From contig NZ_JAPNLJ010000006.1 of the NCBI RefSeq assembly GCF_026627445.1, positions 1 through 64,000 of the forward strand: a stretch of 64,000 nt of DNA, given 5' to 3'. The position numbers and the translations under genes are program-made. The stretch is from Streptomyces sp. H27-H1. GTDB taxonomy: Bacteria > Actinomycetota > Actinomycetes > Streptomycetales > Streptomycetaceae. The notes beneath the pieces were generated by a model that was given only the letters and a program-made list of their open reading frames with translations, was not told the DNA's origin and did not search any database. This document shows positions 60,667 through 64,000 of the stretch, one piece after another (position 1 is the stretch's first letter; each line of letters starts with the position of its first letter).

Positions 60667-61558
60667 GGAGCCTTTTTCAACCTGGCTGTGTGGTCGGGGT
60701 GTTGGCGGGTGAGGGCTGTACGGAACAGCGAAGCTCCTGGTAGACGGGTTCTCGACCAAGATCACCCGTGTCCGCCAGGAGCTTCGTGTGCTTGTCTGCC
60801 CGTCGTCGATTGATCTGTCCAGCCACACCCTCGGTACCTGACGGGGCGCCTACGGGCTCGGCGGTGGAAGATCTGGACGCGGTGGAGACGCCTGCCGGCC
60901 GGGCGTCAGGCCCTGCTTGCCCTGGCCCACCTGCGGTGCGGCGACACCTACGCCCAGCTCGCCGCCGGCTTCCGCATCGGCACCGCGACCGCGTACCGCT
61001 ACATACGCGAGGCCATCGACGTACTGGCCGCCGGGGCTCCCACCCTGGACGAGGCGATGAAGACCGTACGGACGAAGGCGTTCGTGATCCTGGACGGCAC
61101 CCTGCTGCCGATCGACCGGATCGCCGCCGACACCCCGTACTACTCCGGGAAACACAAACGCCACGGCATGAACGTCCAGGTCCTCACCGATCCATTCGGA
61201 CGCCTCTTGCGGGCCTCACCCGCACTGCCCGGCTCCACCCATGATCTGACCGCCGCCCGCACACACGGCATCATCGACGCGCTCGCCGAGGCGGGCGCGA
61301 AGTGCTGGGCGGACCAGGCGTACCAGGGCGCCAGCCGGCCAGTTCGCGTGCCGTTCAGGGGCCGCCGGCTCAAGCGGTGGAAGCGCCGGCACAACAGCAG
61401 CCACGCCAAGATCCGCTGCCTCGGCGAGCAGGCCATGGCCACCCTCAAGGGCTGGCGCCTGCTCCGCAAGCTCCGCCGCAGCACCAACCGGATCACCGAC
61501 GTCGTGAAAGCCGTCCTCGTCCTTCACCACGCCTCAACATCAGGTTGAAAAAGGCTCC
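60667..61558 (+). mobile_element. IS5-family-like insertion sequence, 892 bp
   Basis: The ends are perfect 18-bp inverted repeats: GGAGCCTTTTTCAACCTG at 60667-60684 and its reverse complement at 61541-61558. The single transposase gene fills most of it and is frameshifted. No target duplication longer than one or two bases can be seen (left flank acaa, right flank atga). Its right end falls in the 3' end of the FAD oxidoreductase gene. Confidence 0.85.
60788..61548 (+). pseudogene. IS5-family transposase (DDE), frameshifted
   Basis: A GTG with aggag upstream opens a frame (LVCPSSIDLSSHTL) that ends at a TGA at 60839; the body continues one frame over from about 60832 (YLTGRLRARR...RRQALLALAHLRCGDTYAQLAAGFRIGTATAYRYIREAIDVLA). 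The frame runs to 61548. Restoring one base in the ctcgg run at about 60832 joins the parts. The DDE residues are the D in VILDGTLLPID, the D in ADQAYQG and the E in CLGEQAMATLKG. All three are kept, so the inactivating change is recent. A programmed frameshift is possible, but no slippery run is seen. Confidence 0.8.
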
Positions 61559-62742
61559 ATGAGTCGGGGGTCGGAGAAGAAGTCGCTGGGCTTGGTGAGG
61601 CCCGCGTTCACCCGGACGAAGCCGTCCATGGTGTCCTGGCTCTCGGCTACCTTGCCCAGGACCCGCTGCATCTCGGGCGGCGGAGGTTCGAGGGACGCGA
61701 ATTCGGCGGTGAACTCGTAGATCTGCATGACCCGTTCGTCCCGCGCCTGTTGGTAGCCGCGCATGGAGTCGTCGAACGCGCTGCGGCCCGCGAAGGTTTC
61801 GTCCAGGGCCTGCGCGCACAACTCGGCATCCTGGAAGGCGTCCTGGATTCCCTGGGCCGTGACGAAGTCCTTCAGGTACCCGGCGTCGCCGACCAGCGCC
61901 CACCCCGGTCCGTAGGGGACCCGGAAATGGTTCTCGACGGCGGTGCCGACCAGCCGTTCGGTACTGGTGGCGGCGGCGATCCGGTCGGCGAAGGCCGGCA
62001 CCCGGTTCAGGGTGTCGTGGTAGCCGCCCTCGATGTCGGCGCGGTTCGCCTCGAACTCCCGCATCGGCAGTCCGCAGATCACCAGCGTCACGTCTTCGTT
62101 GGTGGGCCAGGCCGCGAAGGAGCGGTCGCCCCGGATGTACGCCTCGAACCCGCCGTGCATCGGCAGGTTCGCCCAGTACGTGTAATAGCTGACCTGGAGC
62201 TTCGGCTTCTCCGCGTAGCGGCGGGCGTCCACGGCGCGGGCGACCATCGAGTGGGCGCCGTCGGCTCCGATGACGACCCGGCCGTACTCGGTGGTAGCGG
62301 TCCCGTCCGGGCCGTGGCCGCGGATGCCGGTCACGGCGTCCCCCTCCGTGACCAGACCCTCCACGGTGAACTTCTCGCGCACCTCGGCGCCGGCCTCCAC
62401 CGCCGCGTCGACGAGGATCTTGTCGAGGACGGTCCGCCGGGGCGCGTACGAGCCCTGGCAGCCCAAGCCCGCCGGCGAGCCGGAGATGACGATGGGTCCC
62501 AGGTCGAAGGTGTACGTGGTGATCTCCGGGCACCCGGTGGCGACGACCCGGTCCAGCAGGCCCCAGCGCCGCAGGGCCGCGAGTCCGGGCGGGTGGATGA
62601 GGTGGGTGGAAAGGGTGTCGCTGGGGAAGACCGCCCGGTCCACCACCAGGACCCGGTAGCCCTGGCGTGCCAGCAGCATCGCCGTGCTCGCGCCCGCGCA
62701 GCGGGCTCCCACGATCACGGCGTCGTAGGTCTTTCCGGTCAT
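61540..62742 (-). CDS. FAD-dependent oxidoreductase, 3' end altered by the IS element
   Basis: A 400-aa FAD-dependent monooxygenase/dehydrogenase (squalene-epoxidase-like or geranylgeranyl-reductase-like group). The FAD motif TYDAVIVGARCAGASTAMLLARQGYRVLVVD opens it; the second motif GPGWALVGDAGYLKDFVTAQGIQDAFQDAELCAQAL holds GD. The last residues, EPFST, are encoded by the IS right end, so the natural C-terminus is lost or replaced. ATG 62742 follows ggggagg; an ATG at 62835 with gaggag would add 31 residues (MDRDGWFSRGG...). It may still be active because the core domains are intact. Confidence 0.85.
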   Translation of the reverse strand: MTGKTYDAVIVGARCAGASTAMLLARQGYRVLVVDRAVFPSDTLSTHLIHPPGLAALRRWGLLDRVVATGCPEITTYTFDLGPIVISGSPAGLGCQGSYAPRRTVLDKILVDAAVEAGAEVREKFTVEGLVTEGDAVTGIRGHGPDGTATTEYGRVVIGADGAHSMVARAVDARRYAEKPKLQVSYYTYWANLPMHGGFEAYIRGDRSFAAWPTNEDVTLVICGLPMREFEANRADIEGGYHDTLNRVPAFADRIAAATSTERLVGTAVENHFRVPYGPGWALVGDAGYLKDFVTAQGIQDAFQDAELCAQALDETFAGRSAFDDSMRGYQQARDERVMQIYEFTAEFASLEPPPPEMQRVLGKVAESQDTMDGFVRVNAGLTKPSDFFSDPRLMEPFST

Positions 62743-63810
62743 GTCGATCGCCTCCCCGAAGGGGTAGGGCCTGTGTTTCCACGGTAGGCGGCGGCACGGG
62801 TCACCGCCTCGGGAGAACCACCCGTCGCGGTCCATGGGCGGTTCTCCTCGTCTGAGGCGGTTGAGGCGGTTGAGGTGGCACGGCGGGCGGCGGGCCGGGG
62901 GAGGGCGTCGATCCGGCCTGCCGCGTTCCCGTAGCCGTCCGCATCCCGCGCGGAGGGCGGGCCTGGGCGGTCCCCCCTTGTCCGGATCCGCGTCATGACA
63001 TGGACGCCGCATGCCCCTTGATCCGCCCCGCCGTCCGCCGTCGTTGCGCAGAGCTGAGTGGTGGGTCCGAGGGCGGCATGCGTTAGCGTGGCAGGGGGCG
63101 GCTGGGGGTCCTGTGCTGGTTCGTGTGGTTTTAGAGGGGTAGTAGGGGTAAACGTGCAGGTCGGGGCGATTCTATGAAGTTCCTGCACACCTTTTTGACG
63201 CATCTCCTAGCATGAATGATCACCTGAGGGCAAACGTGCAGGTCAAGCGCTTGGGCCTCGCCTCTCGGTGGGGCCCTCCTGCATCCCCGTGCTGATCTGG
63301 TGCTGACCTCTCATCACCCGTCATCACCTCTGAGAACCTCAACCGTGCTGGGTTGGTGCTGACTTGGACAAGCCTTGATGGCTTCGGAGGTGTGTCGGCA
63401 AGCGGAGCGATCAAGATGGGCCGGTGAACTGGCGAGATCGGTCCGGCGGTGACAGTCACGGACGGTAGACGTAAGCCAGCCACCGCAGACCGTCCCGGGA
63501 TATGGCGCAACGGGCAGCGGCAAATAGCGCGATGGGAATGAAGTCTCCGTAGGTTTCATGGGGGCAGGAGGTGTACGTAAATCGCCGCGTCGGTTCGCCG
63601 GATTCGCTAACCGGCGTTTGGCGGCTATGTTCCGCCCGGCGGGGCGGGGTGGCGCCCTGTTCAACGTCCGCAGGCTGGCCGAACCGGGGGCCAGGAGCTG
63701 TAGTAGATCGGGTGGTAGGGCAGCGTATTGACGAGGGCGCCGTCCGTCGGGCACGTGCTGGGGTGGGACTGTGACGAGGTGGCTATCGGCGATCTGCGGG
63801 CACACCATGC
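62743..63810. other. Gene-poor region, about 1.07 kb
   Basis: The part up to 63160 may hold the oxidoreductase promoter. From about 63130 composition is lower in GC than the flanking genes. It contains two copies of aaacgtgcaggtc (63150 and 63232), a pair of tggtgctgac motifs (63297-63306 and 63354-63363), and copies of tcatcacc. Open frames on both strands (for example 63571-63774 and 63220-63510) have poor codon bias and are not convincing. No tRNA seen. Confidence 0.55.
63150..63244 (+). repeat. Direct repeat pair aaacgtgcaggtc
   Basis: Exact 13-bp copies at 63150-63162 and 63232-63244, 82 bases apart. An inverted, partly matching tcctgcaca lies between (63181-63189). The spacing, nearly eight helical turns, would suit a regulator that loops DNA, but no regulator is known. 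Confidence 0.6.
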
Positions 63811-63887
63811 GCTAACCGCTAACCGCTAACCGCTAACCGCTAACCGCTAACCGCTAACCGCTAACCGGAAACCGGAAACCGGAAACC
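63811..63887. repeat. Eleven tandem heptamers
   Basis: Eight exact copies of gctaacc (63811-63866) followed without a break by three exact copies of ggaaacc (63867-63887), all in one 7-base phase over 77 bases. The opposite strand reads ggttagc. A single cgctaacc also occurs at about 63606. The array lies in the gene-poor end of the window. Confidence 0.95.
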
Positions 63888-64000
63888 GGCGAGTTCGCCG
63901 AATCTCGGAGGACTCTGCCTGGGAACCGGCGGCGATTCTTCGCTTTCACGCGAGTCCGGCGTGGGTTCCCCTCTGATGTCTGGGCGAAACTGGCGACCGT

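Noticed and set aside
63220..63510. 96-codon minus-strand frame
   Set aside because: Codon bias unlike the real genes and no start signal; overlaps repeats.
63571..63774. 67-codon plus-strand frame in the gene-poor region
   Set aside because: Poor codon bias, no ribosome site and no similarity that I can recognise.
63811..63887. CRISPR array
   Set aside because: The heptamers are continuous with no spacers, and no cas gene is present. It is a simple tandem repeat.

Overview
The window is very GC-rich, with GTG/ATG/TTG starts, strong third-position GC, leaderless or short-leader genes and long U-poor hairpin terminators. Together with the gene content (an rrn operon end, a divergent third EF-Tu, GarA/FtsR/MerR cluster, DUF881-Sbp-DUF881 cluster, gcvP behind a tandem glycine riboswitch) this indicates a Streptomyces chromosome. 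The order from the CDP-alcohol phosphotransferase gene to the EF-Tu3 gene recalls a conserved core-chromosome stretch of Streptomyces; that is from memory, not from a search.

Layout. 1-336: end of an rRNA operon (23S 3' end, 5S, perfect hairpin terminator). 416-10780: phospholipid head-group transferase, an N-terminal sugar-nucleotidyltransferase fused to a degenerate phosphomannomutase-like domain, two DUF881 membrane proteins flanking a small basic membrane protein, then the actinobacterial garA-like / ftsR / DUF151 nuclease / second merR cluster, and DNA polymerase IV. 11029-14787: PRC-barrel protein, glycine riboswitch and the glycine decarboxylase P-protein. 14799-22156: small unknowns, a GCS2-type glutamate-cysteine ligase, CPBP protease, PhzF isomerase, a PadR regulator with a perfect palindromic operator, an SRPBCC protein, and a 735-bp non-autonomous transposon-like element with a target duplication. 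22348-30009: a transporter/regulator patch with three EamA exporters, a MocR regulator divergent from a PNPOx-like protein, a LysR regulator, a second PNPOx-like protein and an isochorismatase-fold protein that has lost its catalytic cysteine.

30374-42897: a zinc-ribbon-like small protein, Asp/Glu racemase, four-EF-hand calcium protein, a HipA-like/DUF3037 pair, two SDRs, an orphan peptide-binding lipoprotein, uracil-DNA glycosylase, a Gfo/Idh/MocA oxidoreductase whose 3' end overlaps an apolipoprotein N-acyltransferase gene. 43011-58925: envelope and repair functions (UppP, TVP38 and DedA membrane proteins, AlkD-like glycosylase), EF-Tu3, patatin, spermidine-synthase-like protein, MFS exporter ending inside a 192-bp palindromic repeat, GH3 glycosidase, two left-handed beta-helix proteins, and an EamA exporter divergent from an XRE-cupin regulator. 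58949-64000: a frameshifted gene remnant, CoA-binding and IMPACT proteins, an IS5-like element with perfect 18-bp ends and a frameshifted transposase that cuts the 3' end of an FAD oxidoreductase gene, then about 1.2 kb of gene-poor DNA ending in eleven tandem heptamers.

Most of the window is ordinary Streptomyces core genome. The parts worth a second look are the small mobile elements with visible boundaries, the proteins that keep a fold but lose catalytic residues, the HipA-like/DUF3037 pair and the heptamer array. I did not find a convincing new multi-gene system.
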